From: Mermis nigrescens
Taxonomy: Eukaryota > Nematoda > Enoplea > Mermithida > Mermithidae
Assembly: GCA_036768485.1 (NCBI GenBank)
Contig: JAVLUZ010000228.1
Coordinates: 1,696,384-1,760,383, forward strand
Direction of reading: 5' to 3'
Length of the DNA: 64,000 nucleotides
A program made the translations under genes and the position numbers. The notes under the pieces are model-generated. The model saw nothing but the letters and a program-made list of their open reading frames with translations, was not told the origin of the DNA and ran no database searches. Shown here piece by piece: positions 23,514 through 34,915 of this stretch. Position 1 is the stretch's first letter, and each line of letters opens with the position of its first letter.

Positions 23514-24301
23514 GCTTGCGTATGTGGTGAATTAATATTCATGTTTTTGGTTTACCGCTAATAAGCTATAGCCTTTTCACTGGCGCGTATGTGCATACGT
23601 AGGCAAATTTATGTGCGCTCCCTTTACTTTTTAGCTATGATTCGCGCTCGCTTTGTACTGGTTCATCTGCAATTTTATCCCGTCATTTTGAACGATGTAC
23701 ATTGTCTTGATTGTTTCAGTGTAATTAAAGTGTCCTTATTAATTAAAAAAACAGTTTATACATAGAATTGGATAGGGAAAAATTGAATGGAGAAAATATC
23801 TAAATTAGGACAAGAAGTGTATTTAACGGTAAAAGTTTCCTTTTTTAACTAGTTAACCGTGTTGAGTTGGTCTTGTAAACGGGAACTTTTATGAGAACCA
23901 ATGCAAAGGAGGGCCGAAAAAAGTGAAAATCAAAAATTATTTTTGCATCCATCCAGTTTTTGAGGTCATTTTGGCTCGAAAAAGATGAGGCTCTTGTGTT
24001 GATCGGTAAGTGAACAGCATCATGCTTGTTGCTTTACTTTAAACCGCCTTTTTAATTAATTTTCCTTATCCCAAAACTTATGATCAAAGCGCAAGGTTTC
24101 TTGAAATGATCACAGTTCGTTTCACTTGGCACTGTGTGTTTTTTTGAAAAAATTAACGTCCTCACGAAAGGATTTTAAAATATCGCCATAGCTGTACATA
24201 ACATTCTAGAATATATTGATTTGGGGTGCAGTGAAAAGTTTCCAGGGAAATTCTGCTCTTAGCGCTGGTCCAAATCGCGTAGTCACAGAGCAACTTCGAT
24301 T
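23514..24301. other. Intergenic, no recognised feature
   Basis: No exon, RNA gene or clear repeat recognised. Confidence 0.4.
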
Positions 24302-24309
24302 ATCTGGAC

Positions 24310-24577
24310 CACACCTGGGCGTGGGGGTTTGGGGGGTACGCACCCCCAGAAACCAAAATACCCCCCCCCAGAAATCAAAATACCCCTTCCCCCAGAATTC
24401 AATTTTTGAAAAATTTTTTCGCTTTTTTCGCAATTTTTTGATGCCAACGGATAGTGCTTGATGAGAAACGTCGAAAAATTGTGTTTTTATCACCATACCA
24501 CCATTTTTAAGGCCATTTTTTGACCTTCAAAAAATCTTGCACCCCCCCCCCAAGAAATTTCTTGCTGCCCACGTATG
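24310..24577. mobile_element. Short hAT-like MITE (family R1) with perfect 8-bp duplication
   Basis: Flanked by ATCTGGAC at 24302-24309 and 24578-24585. The ends CACACCTGGGCGTG and CATACGTGGGCAGC (read inward) form an imperfect terminal repeat. No coding capacity. Confidence 0.85.
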
Positions 24578-24585
24578 ATCTGGAC

Positions 24586-25047
24586 CCTTGTAGACCTACG
24601 GCTTCGACTCCCCCAATCCTAATATTGCTGACTGCACTTTCGTCGGGAGTCTCAGCAGCTACGCCCTAGATCCTAAAAGTACCTACCTAAAATCCCGGAA
24701 TGCCGCGAGGTCAGTTGACCTATCTCAACCCAGCTCAAGTTGATTAATTAACTTGTTTTCAAAGTTTACACTTGTCTTGAAATATTTTTGGTTCCTAATG
24801 TACGTAGCACAATGAAATTTGAAAACAACACCAACGAGCTCTAAGCTGATCAGCCATCATAAATAATTAAATAAGATTTTTGGCTAATTTTAGGGTCGAG
24901 AAAAGAATATTGAATTTTGACGAAATAAGTAATCAAAAAGTATTTACCCTTTCCTATCCACCAGAATATCAGAAGTCCTCGACGTAGGAAGCCGGCCGAC
25001 CTCACCCTCGATATAGTTAATCCCTGGATGGTTTTTCTACTTTTATT
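24586..25047. other. Intergenic, no recognised feature
   Basis: No exon, RNA gene or clear repeat recognised. Confidence 0.4.
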
Positions 25048-25179
25048 CGAATACTAGTTGAGCTGCCCGGCGTTGCCCGGGCTGAACTTAGGCCCGATAG
25101 CTATATGGAATTAATATGTCTCTTGTATTTTTTATTTTTCAATACTTTTGATGTTTTTGGGATATTTCTAAAAAAATTG

Positions 25180-25560
25180 TTGGTACAAACCATATTTTAT
25201 TTTTTGGATTTTTTTAAAATGTCTTTTGTCAACCATTTTTTGATGAAATCCATATTTTTGACGTTACAGAATGGTTTTGAAAATTGTTTAGCCATAATCA
25301 TATTTTTGATGTTCTGGGGTGTTCTGGAAATTTTCTTAATAAAACCCATATTGTTGATGTTTTGGGATGTTTTGGAAAATTTTTTTCGTCAAACCATATT
25401 TTTGATGTTTTAGGATGTTTTGGAAAATTTTTTTAATCAAACCCATATTTTTGATGTTTTGGGATGTTTTGGAAAATTTTTTTCGTCAAACCATATTTTT
25501 GATGTTTTAGGATGTTTTGAAAAATTTTTCGGTCAAACCATATTTTTGATGTTTTAAAAA
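25180..25560. repeat. ~48-bp tandem array
   Basis: Units start CCATATTTTTGATGTTTTG and continue through GGATGTTTTGGAAAA. About eight diverged units. Confidence 0.75.
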
Positions 25561-25649
25561 TTTTTTGTTTGTTGTAGCAAAGGGTGTCATATATCACGTG
25601 ATATGTTATAGCTGATGGTATCTCCTATCTTATATCACTGCATGTTATG

Positions 25650-26000
25650 GCACAGACAGGGTATCTATACCAAACCTATCTTATAGCATTGCCTATCTCG
25701 TAGCACAGGGTATCTTATATCCCATACTATCTTATAACATTGCCTATCTTGCAGCTCGGGGTATCTTATATCACTTCCTATCTTATAGCATTGCCTATCT
25801 TGTAGCACGGGGTATCTTTTATAACGTTCTATCTTATAGCATTGCCTATCTTGTAGCACGGGGTGTCTTATATCACGTCCTATCTTATAGTATTGCCTAT
25901 CCTGTAGCACAGAGTATCTTATATCACGTCCTATCTTATAGCATTGCTTATCTTGTTGCACATAGTATCTCATACCATGCCTATCTTATAAAATTGCCTA
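25650..26000. repeat. ~51-bp tandem array
   Basis: Units contain CCTATCTTATAGCATTGCC and TATCTTGTAGCAC, with about six or seven copies. The 51-bp period keeps one minus-strand frame open through the array, which is an artefact of the repeat and not a gene. Confidence 0.75.
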
Positions 26001-26449
26001 TGTTATAGCATCATTTGGTTAAACCCGTATTTTGATGTTTCACAGTGCCGACCAATGCTATAACATATAACAATGTACATAGTGTCGCCAGGCATGCTCC
26101 TCTTGGCCGGGGTATCCCTATACAAACAGTATAAACTAATTTTTGAAAAAATAGCAAAAAATTGGCCATCTCCCGAAATCGTGGACGCTTATAGCACAAG
26201 GGCCAAACCCTGCTCCCTCCCTGCCCAGGGCCAATGGGTGCGTTTGTCGAAATTTCAAGATCGCTACGGCTCCTTCCCCCATTGGACCGACCTCGGCCCA
26301 AAATATCAGCCCACCAAATTTCATTGGGCCGGAGCTAACCCGGCACAAACATACGAACATACATACATACATACAAACAAACAAACTTTCAAAAATATAT
26401 AGTAGATGTACACACGGCACTCAGCCGGAAACAACACAATATATCACTA

Positions 26450-26964
26450 AAGGATAAAACGAAGCAAACGACAAATTCGTCGAACAGTGAGCCAGCTAAC
26501 TATCCCATCACGGGATCATTACAGTAACATGAAAGTTAACATGACAGTTAACTATTAAGCTAAAATTAGTTTTAATCAATTCGAATGTTCTAGAATACGA
26601 TAAGCGGTAATGTAGATAAGATAATTACTATTAGCATATACTTAATTCTATTTTACCGGACAAGTATCTAATTGATTTTGTAATAAAAAATAGGGATTAA
26701 ATTGAGAACTGAAGGCATAGCCACGAGCTCACACATCGCGCAGATGGCTACTCGAAATTGGTTATGTTAACCGATACAGTACCAAGCTGTTGTCAGAAGG
26801 CATATGCGAACTGATGTAACTCTCGCAGTAACTTACTCAAGAATTGCAATCCATGCACAAGGTTTCCTGAAACAGCCCATGTACCTATTTTTTACAATTA
26901 TATCCTGATTCATGTGAATTATTTCTTATAAATTCGAAAGAAAATCGCAAAGTTAAATGAAACA
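26450..26964. mobile_element. Diverged family R8 element
   Basis: Ends AAATGAAACAGACT like the right end of 29297-29841, and shares an internal CACATCGCGCAGATGG segment with the tRNA-like part of that element. The left end is not clear. Confidence 0.35.
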
Positions 26965-27135
26965 GACTAAAAGACGCGAATTGATTTTTTGGTACGTTCT
27001 TCATTTTGTCCCATCGGACCCTCAAAATTTTGTTGCTGCCTATGTACATATCGTCTAGAGCTTCCGAACCCCATCTTACGTATGTACATACATACGTGCC
27101 GGCAATGTCACTCCTGTCTATTTAATGGTACCTAC

Positions 27136-28042
27136 TAGTGTTGTAAAGGATATCTTTATCTTTTTAGCAAGATAAAGATAAAGATAAAGATATCTTTATC
27201 TTTATCTTGACGGTTTTTATCTTTATCTTTATCTTTTGGAAAAATCACAGGCTATCTTTATCTTTTTGATAGGAATTTATCTTGCAAAAAAGATAAAGCA
27301 TGTACATAAACTAGCATGTAGTCCAAAATGCAGGTTTGACGTCAAATATGTTTAGACGCATTCAAGTTTTACTGTAATACAAGAGAAGAAAAAAACGATT
27401 GTTTAAACCCTATGGTGTGCGGCCCAAACTAATGCCTGTATATCAACCTAAGTAAGCGGGAGGGATACCGGTCTAAGTGGGAGTACTACTACTAGCACCC
27501 ACGTTAATCTAAGTCCAGGCCTAGGAAACATAGAAAAGTTTGAAAAAATCAATAACTGTTGCGATTATATGTATGCACTTTGTACAGGCGCACAAACCAG
27601 GGTTTTGATGCTTGTGAAAAGAAAGAAGTGACCTGCTGTCTGCCAGTAGTAGCAGTACGTGGATCAGTCAGATACCGCGGGTAAACCTCCTAACCTACAT
27701 ACATTTATGTGTGCTTAATGCCTATCCTCTTTGATCTCAGGTGTAAAAGTTAGTGCAATCAGTTGGCTGCTTTACATCAACCACTCTGGTTTATTGCATT
27801 TCACAAGCATCATTCTCCTGGGTTTAGGCGACCATATTTACATATATACACTTTATCTTTATCTTTATATTTATATTTATCTTTTTGATTTGTTTATCTT
27901 TATCTTTTTGATTTCTTTATCTTACAAATTATTTTTATCTTTGTCAATTTTGTATCTTTATCTTTATCTTCTAGTTTTTTTAAAATTTCAACTTTATCTT
28001 TATCTTTTATCTTGCAAAAAATCCTTATCTTTTACAACACTA
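27136..28042. mobile_element. hAT-like element with TATCTT-rich subterminal arrays
   Basis: Ends TAGTGTTGTAAA and the inverse TTTACAACACTA. Flanks GTACCTAC (27128-27135) and GTACTTAT (28043-28050) agree at 6 of 8 positions, compatible with an old 8-bp duplication. Both subterminal regions consist largely of TATCTT/AAGATA repeats in inverted orientation. The middle has no transposase frame. Confidence 0.65.
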
Positions 28043-28100
28043 GTACTTATACCCTATGTTTGGAAATTACAGTAATATAAATTTGCATAGTGAAACTTTA

Positions 28101-28654
28101 TACCGTATTTATTCTAATAGCAGCCGCCCCAATAAACGCCGCCCTCTTATAAGCGCCGCATTATCCAGATGAAAGTAATAATAATCGCCGCCCTCTTATA
28201 ACCGCGGCGGCGTTTATTGCAGGATAATCATCTTTTGAAAACTGCGGCGTTTATTGGAATATATTCATCATTATTGTAAAGTGTGTTTCAATTTAGGTTC
28301 ACAAAGAAGCATTAACTGTGCAGTGAATCATCTTGGGTAATTTCAAAATTTGTTCCATGGTCTCCTTTTGTTTTTTTTGAATCGAGTTTCGAACGTAGCA
28401 ATGGAAACTCCTAGCAGTAATTCGATTTGTACGAGCGTAAAAAATAAAAAGTACAGCATTGATTTTAGATTAACGACTATAGTTGAAGCAGAGCAACATG
28501 GAAATCGGCCGACTGTGACTCGACGAGGAATAGATTTCCGTTTTTATTGTATTTTGTCACGGTTTGTAAGGAAATTTTCGAAAAAGTAATAAACGCCGCA
28601 CCAAAACCTCTGGAAAAAATAAACGACGCGGCGTTTATTAGAATAAATACGGTA
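28101..28654. mobile_element. Deleted pogo-type element
   Basis: The inverted ends TACCGTATTTATTCTAATA and TATTAGAATAAATACGGTA are perfect over 19 bp and include TA at each border. Subterminal AATAAACGCCGC motifs recur on both sides. A short transposase remnant lies at 28401-28589. At 554 bp it is an internal deletion derivative of a larger Tc1/mariner/pogo element. Confidence 0.75.
28401..28589 (+). pseudogene. N-terminal fragment of a pogo/CENP-B-type transposase
   Basis: A 62-residue frame with NKKYSIDFRLTTIVEAEQHG followed by NRPTVTRRGID. It resembles the first helix-turn-helix of pogo/Brinker-type DNA-binding domains (consensus K-x-Y-x-x-x-F-K-L-x-x-I-x-x-A-E-x-x-G-N-R). The catalytic DDE domain is absent, and the frame runs into the right terminal region. 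Family assignment is from the motif and the TA-flanked ends together. Confidence 0.55.
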
Positions 28655-29296
28655 GGTATATGCTAGATATCAATCGCTATGCACAATATCGTGATTTTTA
28701 CTTCGGCTTACACCACTTTTATGATCGATTTAAACTAGAACGAAATTAGTGGTCCATGCACAAGGTTTAGCTTCAACCAAGTAGCTTATGGGTGACGAAG
28801 TTACACGAGACCAGTCTATTCAACCAAACAATGCGCTACGGGTACACAGAGCCATATGACCGCATAGAAGTGCCTGCCTCACTAACATTAACCGTATTCC
28901 TCTTGAACCTTAGACAGCCGGAATCTTAATTTTCGATAAATTTTGACAATACTATCTGCGTAGTAAGCTGTATCATCCTCTTGATTGTATGATGTAGGTG
29001 GTACATAGGTACCTACCTATATTCTGTTTCACACAAGTTCGGTCATAAATTTTAAAACGTTCTCCACAATAAGCTGACATATTACGCTTACAGTATCGAT
29101 CTGATGTATAATCATCGTAATCCTCGGCTTAGTGCCATTGAAAATTCTTAAAATTTATGCACGAAGTTAAGTTAGACAGACTATACATATTTAGATATAC
29201 ATTGAAGAGATTTTAATATCAAAGACCAATAAATTACCGTTACACATACGTCAGAAGAAAAAGATCGACTTAAATAAAATCGGTGCAGAGTAGGTA
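28655..29296. other. Intergenic, no recognised feature
   Basis: No exon, RNA gene or clear repeat recognised. Confidence 0.4.
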
Positions 29297-29841
29297 TAGT
29301 CTGTTTCATTTATCCGAGAGCTTTTTCAGTAAATGTTTTCGGAGGTTACCGTAACCCATTCTTTCTTATTTACTGTAAGTCGCTAGATCTCACTTTAGCT
29401 TCCTAGCAAAGAAGGGTTTTTCAATAACATTTTTGCGGCATAATGTCTTTTCGTCTTCTATCAGATCAATCAATTCACAGATAAAAATCGCGCATTCAGC
29501 TATCCTAAGTCGACACTTTAAACACAATAGACTAAGATGTTAAGAAATGCCGCGAACTCCCACATAGCGCAGTGATAAAAACGTCCGCTTGTAGACACAG
29601 CAACTCGGGTTCGATTCCAGCCGATAGCTTTTTGTTTAACGCACTTACTGCAGTATGTCCCATCACTGATTAAATGTTAAATTAAATTTATATGGGCGTA
29701 TTAGTGCATTTAAAATGGAAGAATTCTAGCCACTCGCCCTCACTGAGCTGATCTGCCGAAGTACAGTAATTAGTCTTGTTTAGCTTACTGTAGCCCTTAA
29801 AAGAATTGACTGAAAAGCTCTCGAATAAATGAAACAGACTA
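29297..29841. mobile_element. MITE with TAGTCTGTTTCAT ends (family R8)
   Basis: Inverted ends AGTCTGTTTCATTTATC and its complement extend about 33 bp, through GAGAGCTTTTTCAGT and ACTGAAAAGCTCTC. It has TA-type borders. It contains a tRNA-like stretch (29558-29627). Confidence 0.75.
29558..29627 (+). other. tRNA-like sequence (pol III A/B-box-like) inside the MITE
   Basis: TAGCGCAGTGAT resembles a tRNA A box, and GGGTTCGATTCC, 40 bp on, matches the B box. The clover-leaf stems are poor, so this is a tRNA-derived relic or SINE head rather than a working tRNA. Confidence 0.45.
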
Positions 29842-29902
29842 TAGGTAGCTACGTAGTATTGAACGGGCAGTATAAATCAAAGCACACTCGACGTATAGGT
29901 AC

Positions 29903-30024
29903 CACACATGGGCGTGGAGGGGGCTGTACCCTTCCCCAGATTACTGTAGACCCCAGAATTCTATTTTTAGTAACACTTTTGACGATTCCTGACGCTTTCA
30001 GAACTTGTGTACTGCCCATGTATG
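29903..30024. mobile_element. Short, internally deleted R1 MITE
   Basis: Ends CACACATGGGCGTGG and GCCCATGTATG. Flanks ATAGGTAC (29895-29902) and GTCGGTAC (30025-30032) agree at 6 of 8 positions. About half the usual length. Confidence 0.6.
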
Positions 30025-30032
30025 GTCGGTAC

Positions 30033-30348
30033 GTGTACTATGTACAAAGATAAGTGCGAGACCTACCTAACATAAGCGAAGCAATGCAACACAATATTCA
30101 AAAAGTAAAGCATGCAAATATGTGTATTCACACCCTGACTGGACATATCTTTAAACAGCAGTACCGACTCGCGATTCTCTGAAAAAAGAACAGTGAAGAT
30201 GAATCATTATTCTTTGCTGAACACATGAAAAAAGTACATGTAAATGATTTTGCTAGGTATAGTATAAGTAAGAGACATTCTAAGCCAGTGTATGTAAGCA
30301 GATCGGTCACATCAGGCACGTACATAGCTGGCCTTCTGAATGTCGGGG
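30033..30348. other. Intergenic, no recognised feature
   Basis: No exon, RNA gene or clear repeat recognised. Confidence 0.4.
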
Positions 30349-31820
30349 GGCATAGGCGTAGCCAGGGGGCATTGGGGGCACATGCCCTCCCGAAATTTAT
30401 CAGAAATATTGTTGATTTTTCTGTTGCAATAACGTGTCCAGAAAACTGAGATGAAATAGGCAAAAAAAGTCAAAATTTCTCGGCGCTTCACGCCGAGTCA
30501 TTATTATTTATTGTTATATACGTAGATCCAATGAATTTAAAAGCTTGAATCAGCTAAAATAATCCAGCACTTCACATCACTTTAGTAATTTAATGCGTTA
30601 TTTGTTCGTTGGAATGAAACTGCGCATGCTTGTTAAGCATAATAGTAAAAGTGCGAAAATCATTGCATACCAGTTTGTCTATTCTCTGCTTTGTTTGTCT
30701 TTTGTGTACTTTGCTTTGTTTGTCTGTCTTTACAAAGACACATAATTCTATAAATGAAAGGAATGGCCAAATTTTCTTATGTGCTTGCGCATTTCCTGTT
30801 TTCTGAACTGCATCTTGTTAATGAGAAGGCCACAAATGGGCCTGAAAACGATAAGTGTAAAATTGTCATCTATACATTTTTCTATATTTTATTGGCAGCG
30901 AACCGTTGCTGCGCTATGTACTCAGCAAAGGTCGAAAAACGCATTTCAGCTCAGAATGTTTGTGCAATAAAGGAGTTTCATCAAGTTTATGTGTTTTTGG
31001 GTTTGATTCAGGACCGCGATTTGGCCGATTTTGAGAAAATTTTAGCGTTACTACTTACCATCAGAATGCTTTTACAAAATTCCCGGGACTCTGCCCGGAC
31101 CCCGCTGGGAACGCTTGAGCGCGGCACCCCAGTTCCCCCGCAGCCCTTAAATAAAATCTTGTTGCACATGTGCAACGAGATTTTAAGGAAAACAAGCCAG
31201 GTAAAAGGATAACAAATTTCTAAAAATTTCAGGCGTTTCGCGCCGGCAATAATTTGTCCGTTTTGTATGATTTAAGCGGTATAAGTTGAGTTCAAAGTGC
31301 AGAAACATGAAAAATTTCAGGCGCATAGCGCCGCCAGTTACTCTTTTTGTAAAGCTCCAGCATTGCGTTTAAAAGCCTGAATCACTCAAAATATCTTCAT
31401 ACAAAGTTAGTAATTCGCAGTTTTCTTGTTAAACTATCAGAATTGTTTTATACAAATTTGAAAATGTTCTGCTCTGTCAGAATATTAGTATTCACAGAGC
31501 TACAAAATATTAAGGGCGGTAAAAAATGACTAATTTTCTTGGTACTTTGCGCCACTTATGATTTCCGAATTGTTTGTCAATAGAAAGGCCATAAATTCTA
31601 CATGAAAACGGTAGAAATTCCAAAAATTTTTGGCACTTCGCGCCGCTTTACACTTTTTGTATTTTGATTGTCGGAAACCCATGAATTAGATAGGCTACAC
31701 TACTAAAGGTTAGAAAACTCAGTTTTACTATACATGACGTTGCTGACATTCAATGCGAAAGTAGTCTTAAAAAATTTGTGTTTATGCCCCCCCCGAACCA
31801 AAATCCTGGCTACGCCTCTT
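30349..31820. mobile_element. 1.5-kb element with AGGCGTAGCCAGG ends
   Basis: Left end CATAGGCGTAGCCAGGGGG and right end CCTGGCTACGCCTCT are inverse to each other. The interior carries several GCGCTTCGCGCC-type short palindromes. A 152-codon open frame at 30754-31212 has no recognised domain. Target duplication not clear. Probably a non-autonomous DNA transposon. Confidence 0.5.
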
Positions 31821-33148
31821 TTGAAGTCAGGTATCTCAACTATTACTTTTAGATGGATAAAATGATCTTTTTGAGCGTTGCTCAGCGAGCTGTTCATATT
31901 GGAGAAGAAAAAATGTTGAAAAAGTTTTTAAAAAATTATTTTGATTTCGATTATGTTCAAAAAGTATGTCGTATAAAATGCCCAAACAAATAATTTCCTA
32001 ACATTATATAAGCTAGACCAAAAACACGATTCTGGGTGAAGCGTAAAAAAATTTCGACAGATTCACCATGTCTACACAAACTTGTGCTGTTTGGAAGAAA
32101 AAAGTCGAGCAGAAACAATAAATCCTGCGCGAAGCGCCCAAAAACATTGAACGTAACAGCTCAAAAGTGTGCTGCAATCTGGTGTTTTTCAAATACACTT
32201 CATGATAGTTCTCCGGTCCACAAGTTGAATAAAAATCGGCATGACATTTTAAATAGTAAAAACCCCAGAAAAACAGCAAAATCTCTGGCGGAAATGCGGG
32301 AAAATTAAGGCCAAAAAATAGACGAATGAAAATCCAAAAACTTTCAAACAAAAGGGCTCGAAAATAGAAATACTCTATTCTAGCGTTTTGTCTCTTTTAT
32401 CTCCGCTGGGTGATCCTCCCGAGAATGACACAAATGATGAAAATACTTTGTAAATAATTAAATAAACGTAAATAAATGACCCTCCACTTCTCTTACAACC
32501 AGCAGTACTAAAGTTCTTGAATTTTACTCCTATCTGATATTGGCTTGCCTCGCCAACCTGAGGTAAATGGATAGAAATGCTCATGCGATAATCCTTCACA
32601 AAGTTGACGATTACAGTGCTTTGTTTGCGTCCAGTGGCTACGCATGCATGTTAACATTTTCGAGATCATCCAGATTTCAGAACATGGAAGCACAGCCTGA
32701 CCGGCGACGGCTTATGAGACCAAATATGTGTATTTCAACCGTAAATAAAAACCTTAATGGCTTGAACTGGTAATTTATATTCTGCATAATTTTAGCCTAC
32801 GCTGGTTGGACATCGTGATAAAGGTGTTTGAAAGTCATTTCTTGCCGCTTCGGCTATCATTCGTTTCTGTTCCAGTTCAGAACGCACTTCACGTATTAAC
32901 AGCCAGAATTTGAAATGCTTTGTGCGTGTGAAGTAATTGGTTAATTTTATCTGATTAAGTCTTAATTCAGGACCATAATTCGGCCTATTTTGTGAGTTTT
33001 AAGGCTACAATATACCATTTCATTTTGGAAAATTTTCCGCTTGAGCGCGTCAGCCCAGATTCCCCAGCTGTAAAAACGAGGGTGTTTCTTGCATTATCTT
33101 ATCCAAGGCAATCAAATGGTCGGCTTATGTACAAATGTGCAATCTGAC
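31821..33148. other. Intergenic, no recognised feature
   Basis: No exon or clear repeat between the AGGCGTAGCC element and the Polinton target duplication. Confidence 0.4.
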
Positions 33149-33153
33149 CCGTG

Positions 33154-33952
33154 AGTAGTTAGGCGTGTGTCCCTAGGTAGCAATGTTATAACATGGCCTG
33201 TGTTATAGCATAGGCGGAGGGGCTCAGAATCTGCTCCCTGGCTTTTCTCAGGGAGCAATGGTGTAGCATAGGCTGTGTTGTAGCATAGGTGCCTGCCCGG
33301 GAAGGGGGCGCGCGCCAGTCCAGGGCCAGGGGCCCAGGGCCAGGGAGGGGGAAATTTCCAGGGGGAAATTTCCCTGGGGAAAACTTGAAATAACTATAAC
33401 TCAAGAACCAGCACTCGGATCAGGCTGAAATTTTTTGATAATGTTAAATATATGGTATGTACAAAATTTTAGCGCGCAACCTACAGTATACCAGCATTAG
33501 TTTACACTTTTGCATAACTCAAGAACCAATGCTTGGATTTTGTTCAAATTTCCAGGAAATGATGTATAGACATTAGCTGTGCTATGTACAGAATTTCAGC
33601 ACGCAGCCTACAGTAAACCAATTTATTTTACACTTTCTCATATAGTACTCTAACTTCAGGGATAGAGGGCGGATTGGGTTGAAATTTCAGGGGTAGTATA
33701 CATATCCTATTAGAAAACTATTACAAGAGTTTTGTGGAAATACCTACAGTATATCAATTTTTTACAATGCACCCAAGAAAAATTGTGTACACGCGCTTAG
33801 GCAGGGGCTCAGAGTCAGATGGGGGACACTCCCGCCACTTTACACTGTATGATTTTCGCCGATCTACGTCAAACACTCATTGATTGATCGTTCGTGAAAG
33901 TATGCATAATATTCTTTTGTTTGCTCGCTGAAATGGTGCCACAGATTAGCTA
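33154..33952. repeat. Left terminal inverted repeat of the Polinton
   Basis: 799 bp, matching the right repeat in inverse up to TAGCTAATC at its inner edge. Contains paired ATAACATGGC/GTTATAGCATAGG motifs near the tip and a C/G-rich block at about 33290-33370 that differs between the two ends. The inner part holds the 3' half of a small gene (33864-34157). Confidence 0.9.
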
Positions 33953-34157
33953 CGGTAGGCAAATCACGAAAAGTAAAACATTGTTTGACAAGTTTGGAAA
34001 AATTGCTGATAGCCTCAGCATCATTTTCTACTAAACTTTGTTTGTACTCAGTAGTTAGCTTAGACCAGAAGTACTTGCTTAAGGCAAAGGTGGATACGCT
34101 GTTCAGGCAAAGCAGGTGTGATAATAAAATGTTTATAGCCGATACCTGAAATGCATT
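33864..34157 (-). pseudogene. Small Polinton protein, FW family, copy 3 (no start codon)
   Basis: An open frame of 97 codons whose C-terminal two thirds align with the genes at 39739-40059 and 41277-41651: KYFWSKL near the middle, then DAEAISNFSKL and VANLWHHFSEQ. No in-frame ATG is present at the expected place. A TATA-like CTATAAACA (34130-34138) overlaps the stop codon of the minor capsid gene. The last ~30 codons lie inside the left terminal repeat, so they are also present, without the 5' part, at the right end. Function unknown. Confidence 0.65.
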
Positions 34158-34911
34158 TTAACAATTGTTTTGCCAAATTCAAAAGGCACAGGTTTATCTT
34201 GATCACTTTTAATGTTCACTTCAATGGTATTGAATGATTTTTGAGCACAGGTATATAATGTGGACTAATATATGCGTGATTAACAATGTCCATATATTTT
34301 CCTTCTATATTCACAACCTGCAGAAGCGGTGCAAAAACATTTCCAACGATTTGAGGCTCAACTATATCGCAATATACGTAAAAGTTGTGCATTCCACCTA
34401 GCATGTCGGGTGAATGGTATGCAACTATGTTTAATTCTTTTTTCGTAGTATAATCTATATTGCTAAGCTGGCTCTCTAGAAATCCTAGCATATACATTAA
34501 ATGCTTTGTCAGCTTTTCACTTTGAATATATCCAGTATTGATTGTTAAGTTACAGAATTTCCTATTTTCATCATACTTTATGCCAAAATATTGCATGTAA
34601 TCAAATTCGTCTATTTGGCTAACCGTTTTTATTCCATTTCTCATGGTTTGGATGAGGTCATGTATATTTAAATATCTTGCTCGAGGAATAAGCTAATTTT
34701 TGTCGCACATTGTTTTTGATGTCGTAAAACTGTATCATATTCTGCTCCTCGGCAACATTGTGCCATGTATTTGCATAAATTTTTCAGTTAACCCAACCTC
34801 CCAGTCGCTAGTTAATGCGATTTGCCTAGGCAGATTGGTAACAAAAGTGGCTGCAGTATTTGTTTCTTGTGAATTGCTCGGAAACGTTATGTAAAACTGT
34901 TTCACATCCAT
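34133..34911 (-). pseudogene. mCP: Polinton minor capsid (penton-like) protein, frameshifted
   Basis: Begins MDVKQFYITFPSNSQ and then SDWEVGL, the typical start of the single-jelly-roll penton-like protein of Polintons. Later it shows YVYCDIVEPQIVG and, near the end, PVPFEFGKTIVKMHF. These parts lie in different frames: breaks occur near 34780 (an A run), near 34660, and near 34215. The longest intact part is 34216-34644. A TATA box (34938-34945) lies 27 nt upstream of the ATG, inside the end of the protease gene. In Polintons this protein is expected to form capsid vertices (family knowledge). The breaks may be real decay or sequencing indels. Confidence 0.82.
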
Positions 34912-34915
34912 TTTT

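Larger units (their letters stand above)
25048..26405. mobile_element. Retroelement-like non-autonomous repeat with two internal tandem arrays
   Basis: Begins near GAGCTGCCCGGCGTTGCCC and ends in a GCCGGAGCTAACCCGGC segment followed by CATA and CAAA runs and a short A/T tail. Such a layout is seen at the ends of non-LTR-type repeats in many invertebrates (general knowledge, not checked). Inside are a ~48-bp tandem array (about 25180-25560) and a ~51-bp array (about 25650-26000). No reverse transcriptase frame is present. Confidence 0.45.

Noticed and set aside
25665..25973. 102-codon minus-strand frame with a 17-residue repeat
   Set aside because: The frame is kept open only because the ~51-bp tandem array has a period divisible by three; no ends or codon signature of a gene.
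30351..30366. Possible 8-bp target duplication of the AGGCGTAGCC element
   Set aside because: The best flanking comparison agrees at only five of eight positions, so no duplication is claimed.
30754..31212. 152-codon open frame within the AGGCGTAGCC element
   Set aside because: No recognised domain; it passes through a GC-rich repeat-like segment and has no support beyond being open.
33186..33404. Open frame in the left terminal repeat (and its mirror at 43416-43634)
   Set aside because: Low-complexity Gly/Pro-rich translation of the C/G-rich block; it differs between the two repeat copies.
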